Assembly: GCF_000526415.1 (NCBI RefSeq) | Contig: NZ_JAGA01000002.1 | Coordinates: 1,790,001 to 1,854,000, forward strand | Length of the DNA stretch: 64,000 nucleotides | DNA from: Kallotenue papyrolyticum | Lineage (GTDB): Bacteria > Chloroflexota > Chloroflexia > Chloroflexales > Kallotenuaceae | Direction: 5' to 3' | Shown here: in pieces, positions 26,052 to 35,339 of the stretch | Position numbering within the stretch: position 1 is the first letter of the stretch | How the letters are laid out: the number at the start of each line of letters is the position of its first letter | Made by a program: the position numbers and the translations under genes | Notes under the pieces: model-generated | The model's input: only the letters and a program-made list of their open reading frames with translations | Database searches by the model: none | Told to the model about the DNA's origin: nothing

Positions 26052-26342
26052 CTACGTTTCTGGTGCAACACGCTCCAGCACCCGCGCTTGCGGTGTCCCC
26101 GCTAGCCCTGGCGATGCCTCCCGCGACGACCACACGTTCAATTCGAGAAACCGCTTAAATCGCTCAGCTTCATCAACGGTGTCGAAATCGAGATCAATGA
26201 GGATATACTTGTCGTCACCGACGGGTTGGTAGATGCGGTGCGCGCGGACTCCCCCTTGCTGCCGAGCTTCGGCGAACCTGCCAAACGCCGTCAGCCACGT
26301 TTGTAGATCACTAATCGGGTGTTCAATGTGCAGCGTTGCCAT
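26052..26342 (-). CDS. Small dimeric alpha/beta-barrel-like protein
   Basis: 96 residues, MATLHIEHPISDLQTWLTAFGRFAEARQ at the start, then HRIYQPVGDDKYILIDLDFD and a closing VLERV strand. Pattern, size and beta-alpha-beta order resemble antibiotic-biosynthesis-monooxygenase-like (Dabb/ABM) domains, often annotated hypothetical. The ATG at 26342 is chosen because GGAGGAACG precedes it; the longer frame to 26417 has no ribosome site. No catalytic role can be named. Confidence 0.7.
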   Translation of the reverse strand: MATLHIEHPISDLQTWLTAFGRFAEARQQGGVRAHRIYQPVGDDKYILIDLDFDTVDEAERFKRFLELNVWSSREASPGLAGTPQARVLERVAPET

Positions 26343-26806
26343 CGTTCCTCCGTATGCCCTGCGGCTCGATTCGCTCTGAACAAGAGAGTGCTCATCCCGC
26401 GTCAACAGCACGGGCATGTTAGAAACCGTTCACTTGGACAGAAGCGGCGGGTATCACGACCATCGGCTCACACACTATCGCGGTGCTAGCCACTGCTGGT
26501 ACGATTGTTAGTATATACCTCTTGTCAATGATCGTAGGTTTGTGCTAAGCGGCCCAACGGCTAAGCGCGGGCGCGCCCCACGATGCGTGTACGAGTGTGC
26601 CAGGCAAAAATCGTACGAAGCCTGCACGAAAAACGCCACGTTCTCAGGTATTGAATAAACACATATTCGCATTGTTTTTGGTCAAAGGTGCAGTCAAGTT
26701 ACAAACGAGAGCGCGTGACTTGCCATTGCTTCCCGACTTAATCCACGTAAAGATAACTTAATGTCCGGATCATCATTGGTCATATCAGTCTATTGACTGG
26801 TTTTTT
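26343..26806. other. AT-richer non-coding stretch (464 bp)
   Basis: No gene is seen. It contains a GCCCAAC/GTTGGGC integron-core-like heptamer at 26551-26557 and a plus-strand hairpin with T-run at 26784-26808. Base composition is clearly more AT-rich than the flanks. Confidence 0.6.
26551..26557 (-). other. Possible integron recombination core (GTTGGGC)
   Basis: On the minus strand GCGCTTAGCC-GTTGGGC resembles the R' end of an attC site (GTTRRRY). No matching R'' (RYYYAAC) was found within the expected distance, so it may be a degraded or hybrid site bounding the cassette-like region on its left. Confidence 0.3.

Positions 26807-26808
<2 letters not shown>
26784..26808 (+). terminator. Rho-independent-terminator-like hairpin
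   Basis: CAGTC-TATT-GACTG with extra flanking pairs, followed by eight T at 26801-26808. It points along the plus strand although no plus-strand gene ends here, so it is probably left over from a lost gene. Confidence 0.5.
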
Positions 26809-27286
<478 letters not shown>

Positions 27287-27302
<16 letters not shown>

Positions 27303-27597
27303 ATGTAAACACTTTTGCGCAGTGCTTCTCGGCCATGCTCTCCCATCTGCTGGCTGCTGTTGCCCTTGCCGTTTGGCAAAACAAGGATGCTTTCGACATA
27401 AAAGCCCAGTTTCTCGGCAATATCAGAGCATGTCATATCTACGGAAATACTTGCGTCTGCATATCGCAATTGTCATTAACCATGAACAGCATCGTGTTCG
27501 GCTTTAGAACGCGCGCATATTCGGCAATGACGCAAGCCATTTCGTAAAAATAGCCTTTCACCATTCGCTTTTCGCAAGCAGTATGATTGGAGAATAC
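27287..27597 (-). pseudogene. C-terminal fragment of a DNA methyltransferase, frameshifted
   Basis: From the attC junction (27598) leftward, one frame reads EKRMVKGYFYEMACVIAEYARVLKP then MVNDN, and a second frame continues [25 protein letters not shown], ending [14 protein letters not shown]. Loss of one base near 27470 (expected NDNVRYA) explains the split. The pattern is the C-terminal third of an N4/N6 amino-methyltransferase. The catalytic motif half is absent because the fragment starts exactly at the integron-type junction. Its stop overlaps the restriction gene start by 16 bases, the usual methylase-then-nuclease order. Confidence 0.6.
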
Positions 27598-27679
27598 GCC
27601 GAACGGCACCGAGCTCAGCCGCTGCGACCGAGCGAGCGCAGCGAGCGAGGGAGCAGTCGGCTGCAGCGAGTTGTTGGGC
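27598..27679 (-). other. Integron attC site (59-base-element type)
   Basis: Read on the minus strand, R'' is GCCCAAC (27679-27673, fits RYYYAAC) and R' is GTTCGGC (27604-27598, one mismatch to GTTRRRY). Between them CAGCCG and CGGCTG can pair as L''/L', enclosing an imperfect stem, total 82 bases. The translated NNSLQPTAPS stretch across it is often seen at the ends of cassette proteins. It joins a small membrane-protein gene to the cut methyltransferase, so the junction looks like a cassette boundary. Confidence 0.65.
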
Positions 27680-27945
27680 GGCTTCCACTTGTGAGTGCAC
27701 GGCGTTGCAAAAAGAGTTCCGTCATGGTAGAGGGTAGCAAGAGAATAAACAGGCCAGTTTACCACGTTAAAGACAAACGCTGTTGAGATTCTAAACATCT
27801 CTGGTTCTACGAACTCGCCTTGCTCCCTTAATACTTCGTTGCATCTTGCGAGCTCATCAGTCCACTTGACGTGAAAACCAAGACCGAGGGCAAAATAAAC
27901 AGCCAGAATAACAGAAAGTAAGACGATAACGCGCTTGGCTTTCAT
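27605..27945 (-). CDS. Small membrane protein of an integron-like cassette (reads into attC)
   Basis: From the ATG at 27945 the protein starts with one membrane helix (KRVIVLLSVILAVYFALGLGF), then a soluble part with NVVNWPVYSLATLYHDGTLF. After about residue 85 the frame runs without a stop into the attC site (KPPNNSLQPTAPS) and on through the methyltransferase fragment to 27439, 168 codons in all. The genuine protein is probably the first 85-110 residues. Function unknown. GGAGGCACGAAAG before the ATG is a usable ribosome site. Base composition is lower in GC than the core genome. Confidence 0.5.
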
Positions 27946-28089
27946 CTTTCGTGCCTCCGTCGTCCATTCTGAATAGAAAAGCGGCAGCCAGCCTTTGGGT
28001 ACATTCTTCTCAACTCAGAGATTCTTCGTCAGCGCCCAGGCCCATATACGTGCCACCAATAGACATATGCATTCCAATCTGAATGTGAC

Positions 28090-28117
28090 GACGCTCCCCG
28101 CTAAAGCGGGGAGCGTC
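28090..28117. repeat. Perfect 12-bp-stem hairpin, probable IS200/IS605 right end
   Basis: GACGCTCCCCGC-TAAA-GCGGGGAGCGTC lies directly at the 3' end of the tnpB remnant. IS200/IS605-group elements have such sub-terminal hairpins at the right end, and the tnpB-associated omega RNA also ends there. No matching left end was found. Confidence 0.55.
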
Positions 28118-28270
28118 CCAGAGCAGGCTTGCTGCAACCGGGCATGTTCTGCTCTGGCGGCGCCGTCCGGGCTGGATTGACCGCAAGCATCAGAATATTC
28201 CGAGCGGCGTTCACGTCACGGTCAAGCGTGAGGCCGCAGTCAGGGCACATATGTACGCGAACGCTCACTC
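28101..28270 (-). pseudogene. 3' remnant of a tnpB (IS200/IS605-type RNA-guided nuclease)
   Basis: The C-terminal piece VHMCPDCGLTLDRDVNAARNIL, then a Pro-rich tail, is the second zinc-ribbon half and the final RuvC aspartate region (DRDVNAARNI) of TnpB. The preceding zinc CxxC and the rest of the protein are missing; upstream in the same frame there is no recognisable similarity. The remnant runs into the hairpin at 28090-28117. Confidence 0.65.
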
Positions 28271-28873
28271 CTTCTTGACGACCATACCACGTTGAGGTGC
28301 GCAATATCCTAGAAAGCGTCCATTGACAGGGATGAGCAAGGCGCTTCATTGGTCTCAGGCGTACGCCTGTCCGATTACAAGCCGCTTCCTCCGGATCATC
28401 AATCATGCAGTGACAGCTAAGCATGCCGCACAAGCGTGATGATCGGCGACAGCCCATCGGTGCGGGGGACGGGGTGCTCCTTCCCGAGAGACGGGGGCGG
28501 CATCCTCTTGCTGCATTCCGTTGCACGCGCTCTACCGGCATGCTATCCTTGGGATACGCAGGTGGGCTATCCGTGGCGCACCAACGCCATGTGTCCGCGT
28601 CTGAACGTGGGCATGCGCTCAGCAAGGAACAAGCGCGCCGGTCACTCGATCCGGCCTAGGCCTGGCCCGAGTACCGGCAGGCTGGAGCGCGTCGGCATGC
28701 CGAACAGCGTAGGCCCGATCCGCCATGGCGCACCGGGGGACACAGCTCCGGTACTACTGGATGAGACCCACCCTAGCGGTTTCCCTGTTGCAAGCCACAG
28801 AGACAAAGCGTGCAGCCCGACAGTGGCGAACGATCGCCGTTCATCAACGATGGTATGGTCTTCGGAGGAACGC
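28271..28873. other. Stretch without a recognisable gene (about 600 bp)
   Basis: Open frames on both strands here have no similarity I recognise. A plus-strand frame reads GPIRHGAPGDTAPVLLDETH then PSGFPVAS (about 28709-28800), a pattern that may be another decayed transposase tail. Otherwise nothing is seen except the ribosome site of the next gene at 28864-28869. Confidence 0.5.
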
Positions 28874-30322
28874 ATGTGGCGCGTTGTGAGCCCGCCGTCT
28901 CAGCCCTTGCCCGATCTGGAGCGTTTCCTGGCACAGGTCAATCAGCAGACCGACTTTTTTGCGCCTGAGCGCCCGCTGGCGATTGCCCGCGCGCCGGGTC
29001 GCCTCGACCTGATGGGCGGCATCGCCGATTATTCCGGTGCGCTGGTGCTGCAACTGCCCTTGAGTCTGGCGACCTTTGTGGCTGCCCAGCGCGACGACGC
29101 GCCGGTGCTGACGGTGCTCAGCGCCAATGCCGCGGAACTGGGTGCTGCGCCGCTGATGCGGCTGCCACTGGCCGAGCTGACACCCGCCGCCGGGCCGCGC
29201 GCCTATGCCGAGACACGCCGCTGGCTGGCGGAGAGCTCCGCGCCCGCGTGGGTAGGCTATGTCGCAGGCGTACTGGCGGTGTTGCAGCGCGAGCGTGGGC
29301 TGCGTTCCGCGCATGGTCTGCGCCTGTTCATCTACTCCGAAGTGCCGATCGGCAAGGGGTTGAGCTCGTCGGCGGCGCTGGAAGTGGCTACCATGCAGGC
29401 TATCTGTGGGCTCTGCGGCTGGCAACTGGGCGGGCGCGAACTGGCGCTGCTGTGCCAGATCGTCGAAAATCGGGTGGTGGGCGCACCCTGTGGTGTGATG
29501 GACCAGATGACCGCCGCGCTGGGGCAGCGCGATCAACTGCTGGCGCTGTGGTGCCAGCCTGCCGAGCTGGAGGCGCCGGTGCCGCTGCCCGAAGAGATCG
29601 AGGTCTGGGGCATCGATTCGGGCATCCGTCATGCCGTTTCCGGCGCGGATTACCGTTCGGTGCGCGTCGGCGCGTTCATGGGCTACCGCATGATCGCCGA
29701 GCTGGCAGGGCTGCACGTGGTGGCCGCCGGCGAGGGCCAGGTGCGCGTGGATGACCCGCGCTGGGGCGGTTACCTGGCCAACATCCCGCCTTCGCTCTGG
29801 GAAGAGCACTACGCCAGGGTCATTCCCGAGACGTTGGATGGCGCCAGCTTTCTCGAACGCTACGGCGGGTTGAGCGATCCGGTCACGCGTGTCGAGCCGG
29901 AGCGCATCTATGCCGTGCGCCGTCCCACCGCGCACCCGATCCGCGAGCATCACCGGGTACGTCTGTTCCGGGCGCTGCTGCAACGTCGTCCACTGGACGA
30001 CGAAACGCTCACGCTGCTGGGCGAGTTGATGTATCAGTCGCACCTGAGCTATAGCGCCTGCGGGCTGGGATCGGACGGCACCGACCGGCTGGTGGAGCTG
30101 GTGCGCGCCGCGGGGCCGGAGTATGGCCTGTACGGGGCCAAGATCACCGGCGGTGGCAGCGGCGGGACCGTGGCGGTACTAGCACGGCGCGGCGCGCGCG
30201 CGGCGGTGGAGGCCATTGCACAGCAGTACAGTGCCGAAAGCGGGCGTCCGGCGCCGGTGGTCGGAGGGTCGTCGCCAGGGGCGGTAGCCGTTGGGCTGCT
30301 GGTGGCGCGCGCCGACGACTAA
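28874..30322 (+). CDS. GHMP kinase, L-arabinokinase-like
   Basis: 482-residue cytosolic sugar 1-kinase. [17 protein letters not shown] (about 42-58) replaces the galactokinase GRVNLIGEHTDY-type start and matches plant L-arabinokinase. [13 protein letters not shown] (about 160) is the phosphate loop, and [41 protein letters not shown] and [13 protein letters not shown] follow in the arabinokinase order. Length exceeds typical galactokinase (about 390). GGAGGA lies 4 bases before the ATG at 28874; the frame extends upstream without similarity. L-arabinose salvage would fit pectin and arabinan use (inference). Confidence 0.8.
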   Translation: MWRVVSPPSQPLPDLERFLAQVNQQTDFFAPERPLAIARAPGRLDLMGGIADYSGALVLQLPLSLATFVAAQRDDAPVLTVLSANAAELGAAPLMRLPLAELTPAAGPRAYAETRRWLAESSAPAWVGYVAGVLAVLQRERGLRSAHGLRLFIYSEVPIGKGLSSSAALEVATMQAICGLCGWQLGGRELALLCQIVENRVVGAPCGVMDQMTAALGQRDQLLALWCQPAELEAPVPLPEEIEVWGIDSGIRHAVSGADYRSVRVGAFMGYRMIAELAGLHVVAAGEGQVRVDDPRWGGYLANIPPSLWEEHYARVIPETLDGASFLERYGGLSDPVTRVEPERIYAVRRPTAHPIREHHRVRLFRALLQRRPLDDETLTLLGELMYQSHLSYSACGLGSDGTDRLVELVRAAGPEYGLYGAKITGGGSGGTVAVLARRGARAAVEAIAQQYSAESGRPAPVVGGSSPGAVAVGLLVARADD

Positions 30323-30386
30323 CGCGCCCGGCAGGCTGAACGATGCGCAGGGCGAGCCAATGGCTCGCCCTGGCGTCAGCCCTGGA

Positions 30387-32306
30387 TCAGCGTCGGCTGC
30401 GTCGGCGCATGGCGCTGCCGGCAGCCAACAGACTCAGCGCCAGCCCGCCGAGCAGCCCGCCGGGCAGTGCCGGCAGGCCGGTATCAGGCAGCGTCACCGG
30501 TGCCGGCGGCGTACCACCTGCCGGCGGCGATGGCGCGGGCGATGGCGCCACAGAGGGGGCGGGCGATGGCGCCGGCTGCGTCGCGCTGCCGAAGTAGTGC
30601 GCGTAGAGATCGGGCACCAGCGTGAAGTTCTTGACGTTGATGCGCTGCGGATCGATCGTGCCCTGGCGCTGGATGTACTCGGCCATCAGATCGCGGATTT
30701 CGCTGGTAGACTGCCAGACGATCGTGCCCTCTTTGAACATAGCGTAGCCACCGCCGCCACCAGCGCGGTAGTTGTTGATCGCGATGCGCAGCTTCTGGTC
30801 GGGACGCACGTCCTGGCCCTTGAACTGCAGGCGCGTCACGCGCTGGCCCACCGGTCTGGTTAGATCGATGGTGTAGTCGATGCCGGTGTAGAGGTCCCAG
30901 TTGTAGTCGCGCGCGTTCTCGGCGACCACGCCCTTGGGATCGGTCGGCAGATTGTTGGGATCGAGCTGTTTGAAGTACTCGGCGTTCTTCTCCAGCGCGC
31001 GGCGCAGCATATCGCCGGTGATCTCCATCACATAGAGCGTGTTGTCGTAGATGTAGGTACTGTAGGCGTCGCGCAGTGTGATCTGACCCTGCGGGATCAT
31101 GCCGCTGTCGGTGAAGATCGCCGCCAGCGAAACATCCACCGGGTAGCCGGCGGCAGCGGCGGCCTCGCTCTGCACCGTGTTGATCAGATCGGCCAGCGGG
31201 CTATCGGTGTAGCGCGCGCGCGGCCCGCCCTCAAAGGGCGCGGTGGCCGTGCCGATCGGTGTGCTGATGTAGCGGATCGTCTGGTCGTGGTAGGGATAGG
31301 CCAGCTTGAGCAGCTCGGCATCGGGCTCGACGCCGCGCACCGCAAGGTTGGTGGCATCCTTGGCCACCACGCGCCAGTCGTTGCCGCTGCCCTGCACCTG
31401 CACTGTAAACTTGCTCAGCGCGCGGCCCCAGTACGACGGCTCGGCGATCACCACGCCGTTGATCACTGCTTTGGGTACCTCCAGGTGGGAATGGCCGGCC
31501 AGAATCAGATCCACGCCCGGCACCTGCTGCGCCAGCGCGATGATCGCGTTCTCGCCCGGCAGCGAGCCGGTCTCGGCCCAGCCCGCCGGATCGCTGAGCC
31601 AGCCCGCGGGCGAGCGATCCTGCGGCGCGCGCGACCAGCCGGTGTGCGCGGCGATCACGATCACATCTGCGCCCGCGGCGCGCATCTGCGGCACGTAGCG
31701 TTTGGCCGTTTCCACCGGATCATCCCAGCGCAGGCCGGCGATGTTGGCCGGCTTCTCCCAGGTGGGAATCGTGGGCGTGGTCAAGCCTAGGATGCCTACC
31801 TGCACGCCATCCAGATCCTTGATGATGTAGGGTCGGTAGGCTTCGCTGCCATCGCTGCGCCGCGTGTTGGCCGACAATGCCGGGAAGGTGAGCTGGTTGA
31901 TCCAGCCGTTGAGCACGCCCAGGCCGTAGTTGAACTCGTGGTTGCCCAGTGTGGTGCTGTCGAAGCCCAGCGCGTTCATGGTCACGGCCATGGGGTGCGG
32001 CGTGCCCGGTTCGAGTAGGTTGTAGTAGAAGGTCAGCGGCGTGCCCTGGATCGTGTCGCCGTTGTCCAGCAGCAGCGTGTAGGGATTGGCCGCGCGTTCG
32101 CGCTTGATCAGCGCCGCCACTTTGGTGAGACCCCACTCCGCCGGTTTGCCGGTGTAGTAGTCCCACGGCAGCAGATTGCCGTGGAGATCGCTGGTGCCGA
32201 GGATCGTGAGCGTGCGCGTTTCGCCCTGGGCAGCGGCAACCGGGACGCTGCTGAGCAGAAGCAGGGCCAGCAGGAGCAGGCCCACAGCCGACCATCGCTG
32301 TCGCAT
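30387..32306 (-). CDS. Secreted 5'-nucleotidase/2',3'-cyclic phosphodiesterase with C-terminal LPDTG signal
   Basis: 639 residues. Signal peptide 1-27, then a metallophosphatase domain with ILGTSDLHGNLLPWDYY (DxH metal motif), DNGDTIQG, LGNHEFNYG (GNHE) and AHTGW/AGHSHLE. A 5'-nucleotidase C-terminal domain (about 385-560) follows, then a Ser/Pro linker and the end LPDTG plus hydrophobic helix plus RRRSRR, the layout of a sortase substrate. The enzyme should release phosphate from nucleotides outside the cell. The start at 32306 is set by the signal peptide. It is convergent with the arabinokinase gene. Confidence 0.9.
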   Translation of the reverse strand: MRQRWSAVGLLLLALLLLSSVPVAAAQGETRTLTILGTSDLHGNLLPWDYYTGKPAEWGLTKVAALIKRERAANPYTLLLDNGDTIQGTPLTFYYNLLEPGTPHPMAVTMNALGFDSTTLGNHEFNYGLGVLNGWINQLTFPALSANTRRSDGSEAYRPYIIKDLDGVQVGILGLTTPTIPTWEKPANIAGLRWDDPVETAKRYVPQMRAAGADVIVIAAHTGWSRAPQDRSPAGWLSDPAGWAETGSLPGENAIIALAQQVPGVDLILAGHSHLEVPKAVINGVVIAEPSYWGRALSKFTVQVQGSGNDWRVVAKDATNLAVRGVEPDAELLKLAYPYHDQTIRYISTPIGTATAPFEGGPRARYTDSPLADLINTVQSEAAAAAGYPVDVSLAAIFTDSGMIPQGQITLRDAYSTYIYDNTLYVMEITGDMLRRALEKNAEYFKQLDPNNLPTDPKGVVAENARDYNWDLYTGIDYTIDLTRPVGQRVTRLQFKGQDVRPDQKLRIAINNYRAGGGGGYAMFKEGTIVWQSTSEIRDLMAEYIQRQGTIDPQRINVKNFTLVPDLYAHYFGSATQPAPSPAPSVAPSPAPSPPAGGTPPAPVTLPDTGLPALPGGLLGGLALSLLAAGSAMRRRSRR

Positions 32307-32470
32307 GGGTGTTCTCCCGTTCTCCACAAACCAAACCAACACGGGTTGAGGGCCGCGCCAGTATAGGTGCAACGACTGCTCGCGTCAACCGGCGCGCGCG
32401 TGGTATCATGCTCAGGCCTTCGTGCCGCGGGCAGTGGATGTTGATGTGTCAACAAACCGTCGCGCTGGTG

Positions 32471-32476
32471 TATAAT
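32471..32476 (+). promoter_or_regulatory. -10 element upstream of glycogen phosphorylase
   Basis: TATAAT on the plus strand about 115 bases before the GTG at 32592. No convincing -35 at the standard spacing. Confidence 0.4.
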
Positions 32477-32591
32477 GGAGGCCGGACGAGCGGCAGATTC
32501 GTCCGTGGGCAGACGGCTCATCGTTGCGCCAGGTGGGTGATCGACGGTGGGCCGATTTGGTGTGTCAATCTACGACAAATGAGGAGTAGCC

Positions 32592-35141
32592 GTGAACGTT
32601 CTTGGACGGGTGGCGGTCTTTCCGACGTTGCCACCGCGCATCAGCCGGCTCTACGATCTGGCCTACAACCTATGGTGGTCGTGGACGCCTGAAGCGCAGG
32701 CACTGTATGCCGAGCTGGACCCGGAGCTGTGGCAACGTGTCCAGCACAACCCGGTGCGCCTGTTGGCCGAGATCGACCCGGCGCGGCTGGAAGCGGCGGC
32801 GCGCGATCCGGAGTTTCTGGCGCGCTTCGACGCGATCCTGCGCGATTTCGACGCCTACATGCGGCGCGAGGATACCTGGTTTGCGCGCACCTATCCGCAG
32901 TACCGCGACAAGACGATCGCCTATTTCTCGGCGGAGTTCGGCCTGCACGAGTCGCTGCCGATCTACTCCGGCGGTCTGGGCGTGCTGGCCGGTGATCACA
33001 TCAAAGAGGCCAGCGATCTGGGCCTGCCGCTGGTAGGCATCGGCTTTCTGTATCCCCAGGGCTACTTCACGCAGCGCATCACGCGTGAGGGCGTGCAGGA
33101 AGCCTTCTACGACAAGCTGGCCTTCGGCACGGTGGCAGCCCGACCCGCGCTCGGCGCCGATGGCCGCGAGATCCAGGTGGCCGTCGAGCTGCCGGGGCGC
33201 GTGGTGTATGCCAAGGTCTGGAAGCTGCAGATCGGGCGCGTGGCGCTGTACCTGATGGACACCGACGTGCCGGGTAACGCGCCCGCCGATCGCGAGCTGT
33301 CGGCGCGGCTCTATGGCGGCGATCACGAACTGCGCATCTCGCAGGAGATCGTGCTGGGCATCGGCGGGCTGCGCGTGGTGCGCGCGCTGGGTCTCGATCC
33401 GGCGGTGTTCCACATGAACGACTCGCACCCGGTCTTTCTGGTGCTGGAGCGCGCGCGCGAGCTGGTAGAGGAGCAAGGCCTGCCCTTCGAGGTGGCGCGC
33501 GAGGTGGTGCGCGCCAGCACGATCTTCACCACGCACACGCCGGTGCCTGCGGGCAACGAGATCTTCGGCTACGAGACCATCGACAAATACTTCAGCAACT
33601 ACTGGAGCCGCCTGGGACTGACGCGCGATCAGTTCCACGATCTGGCGCGGCAGCAGATGTCCTGGGGCACGGCCTTTTCCATGACGGTGCTGGCCTTGCG
33701 CTTTTCATCGCTGCACAACGGCGTGAGTCGTCTGCACGGGGCGGTGGCGCGGCGCATGTGGCACTTCCTGTGGCCTGGCATCACCGAGGACGAAGTGCCG
33801 ATCACGCACATCACCAACGGCGTGCACACCAAAACCTGGCTGGCGCCCGACCTGCGCGATCTCTATACGCGCTACCTGCCGCAGGACTGGCTCGACCGCA
33901 TCGACGATCCGGCTACCTGGCAGCCGATCGGCAACATACCGGATGCCGAGCTGTGGCAGGCGCATCTGCAGCGCAAGCAGCAGTTGCTGGCCTACCTGCG
34001 CCGGCGCTTGCGCCGTCAGCGCCTGCGCCTAGGCGAAGGCCCGCACGCCCTGGCCGAGGCCGAAACGCTGGGCGATCCGCGCGCGCTGATCATCGGCTTT
34101 GCGCGGCGCTTCGCCACCTACAAACGCGCCACGTTGATCTTCCGCGACCGCGAACGTCTGCGGCGCTTGTTGAACGATCCTGAGCGGCCGGTGATGATCA
34201 TCTTTGCCGGCAAGGCGCATCCCGCCGACGAGCCGGGCAAGGCGCTGATCCGCGAGGTGTACACGCTTTCGCGCGCGCCGGAGTTTGCCGGCAAGATCAT
34301 CTTCCTGGAGAACTACGACATGGAGATGGCGCGCTTCCTGGTGGCGGGCGTCGATCTCTGGCTCAACAATCCGATCCGGCCCCACGAGGCCAGCGGCACC
34401 AGCGGCATGAAGGCTGCGCTCAACGGCGTGCCCAACTGCTCGATCCTGGATGGTTGGTGGGCCGAGGGCTATACCGGCACCAACGGCTGGGCCATCGGCG
34501 AGGAGCGCGAATACCAGGATCAGGAGACGCAGAACGAAGCCGACGCGACCGATCTGTACAACCGCCTGGAGCAGGAGATCGTGCCCGCCTTCTTCGAGCG
34601 CGACGCGCAGGGCCTTCCGCGCCGTTGGGTTGCGATCATGAAGGAGGCGATCCGCACGGTGGCGCCGCGCTTCTCGATGACGCGGCAGGTCAAAGAGTAC
34701 ACCGAGCGCATGTACGTGCCGACGATCGAGCGCAACGCCGCTTTTGTGCAGAGCGGCTACGAAAAGGCGCGCGCGCTGGCGACCTGGAAGCAGCACATCT
34801 ATGCCGCCTGGGGTCAGCTCGCGCTGACCGCAGAGGGGCCGCGCGACACGCAGATCGGCGTGGGGCAGCCGATCGCGGTGACGGCGGACCTGCACCTGGG
34901 GGCGCTGCGCCCCGAGGATGTGCTGGTCGAACTGGTGATCGGACGCGACGAGAACTGGCAGGTGATCGAGACTGGCGCGGTTCGGCTCCTGCCGCAGGGG
35001 CAGACGCCGCGCGGCACGTACCTGTACCGCAACAGCATCACGGCGGAACAGGGTGGCAGCCTGGTCTGGGGCGTGCGTGTGATCCCGGCGCATCCGGATC
35101 TCGCCACGAAGTATGAGTTGGGGTTGGTGCGCTGGGCGTGA
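32592..35141 (+). CDS. glgP: Alpha-glucan (glycogen) phosphorylase, GT35
   Basis: 849-residue cytosolic enzyme releasing glucose 1-phosphate from glycogen or maltodextrins. It is the short bacterial/archaeal alpha-glucan phosphorylase type. Stretches include YFSAEFGLHESLPIYSGGLG (about 112-131), FHMNDSHPVFL, TTHTPVPAGNEIF, and the pyridoxal phosphate lysine in EASGTSGMKAALNG (about 600-613). GAGGAG precedes the GTG start. It stands alone on the plus strand and is followed by a nested inverted repeat. Confidence 0.93.
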   Translation: MNVLGRVAVFPTLPPRISRLYDLAYNLWWSWTPEAQALYAELDPELWQRVQHNPVRLLAEIDPARLEAAARDPEFLARFDAILRDFDAYMRREDTWFARTYPQYRDKTIAYFSAEFGLHESLPIYSGGLGVLAGDHIKEASDLGLPLVGIGFLYPQGYFTQRITREGVQEAFYDKLAFGTVAARPALGADGREIQVAVELPGRVVYAKVWKLQIGRVALYLMDTDVPGNAPADRELSARLYGGDHELRISQEIVLGIGGLRVVRALGLDPAVFHMNDSHPVFLVLERARELVEEQGLPFEVAREVVRASTIFTTHTPVPAGNEIFGYETIDKYFSNYWSRLGLTRDQFHDLARQQMSWGTAFSMTVLALRFSSLHNGVSRLHGAVARRMWHFLWPGITEDEVPITHITNGVHTKTWLAPDLRDLYTRYLPQDWLDRIDDPATWQPIGNIPDAELWQAHLQRKQQLLAYLRRRLRRQRLRLGEGPHALAEAETLGDPRALIIGFARRFATYKRATLIFRDRERLRRLLNDPERPVMIIFAGKAHPADEPGKALIREVYTLSRAPEFAGKIIFLENYDMEMARFLVAGVDLWLNNPIRPHEASGTSGMKAALNGVPNCSILDGWWAEGYTGTNGWAIGEEREYQDQETQNEADATDLYNRLEQEIVPAFFERDAQGLPRRWVAIMKEAIRTVAPRFSMTRQVKEYTERMYVPTIERNAAFVQSGYEKARALATWKQHIYAAWGQLALTAEGPRDTQIGVGQPIAVTADLHLGALRPEDVLVELVIGRDENWQVIETGAVRLLPQGQTPRGTYLYRNSITAEQGGSLVWGVRVIPAHPDLATKYELGLVRWA

Positions 35142-35151
35142 GTCGTACGTT

Positions 35152-35218
35152 CCCTCACCCCTGGCCCCTCTCCCAGCTTGGGAGAGGGGTGGCGAGCGCC
35201 AGCGCGCCGGGGTGAGGG
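35152..35218. repeat. Nested intergenic inverted repeat after glgP
   Basis: Outer arms CCCTCACCCC (35152-35161) and GGGGTGAGGG (35209-35218) enclose inner arms CCCCTCTCCCA (35165-35175) and TGGGAGAGGGG (35179-35189). Repeats of this CCCTCTCCC/GGGAGAGGG type are scattered between genes in many bacteria, including Chloroflexota. It may also stop transcription after glgP, although there is no T-run. Confidence 0.7.
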
Positions 35219-35283
35219 ATCACGATCGCATCATTGCGTTCATGAAATAGTATTAGACGTAAGGGCCACTCTCAAAGAACGCC

Positions 35284-35320
35284 AAAAAGATGCGGGACAG
35301 CAGATTGATGCCGTCCCGCA
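35284..35320 (-). terminator. Rho-independent terminator of the 35340-36260 gene
   Basis: On the minus strand TGCGGGAC (35320-35313) and GTCCCGCA (35298-35291) form an 8-bp stem, followed by TCTTTTT (35290-35284). It begins 20 bases after the stop codon of the secreted protein gene. Confidence 0.8.
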
Positions 35321-35339
35321 GTCGAGGAGTGGTTGGTGA

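Noticed and set aside
27439-27945. One 168-residue protein
   Set aside because: The frame runs through an attC site and then a methyltransferase fragment; it is a junction of two genes, not one natural protein.
28101-28625. Full 174-codon gene on the minus strand
   Set aside because: Only the last 55 residues match TnpB; the rest has no similarity, so it is treated as a remnant.
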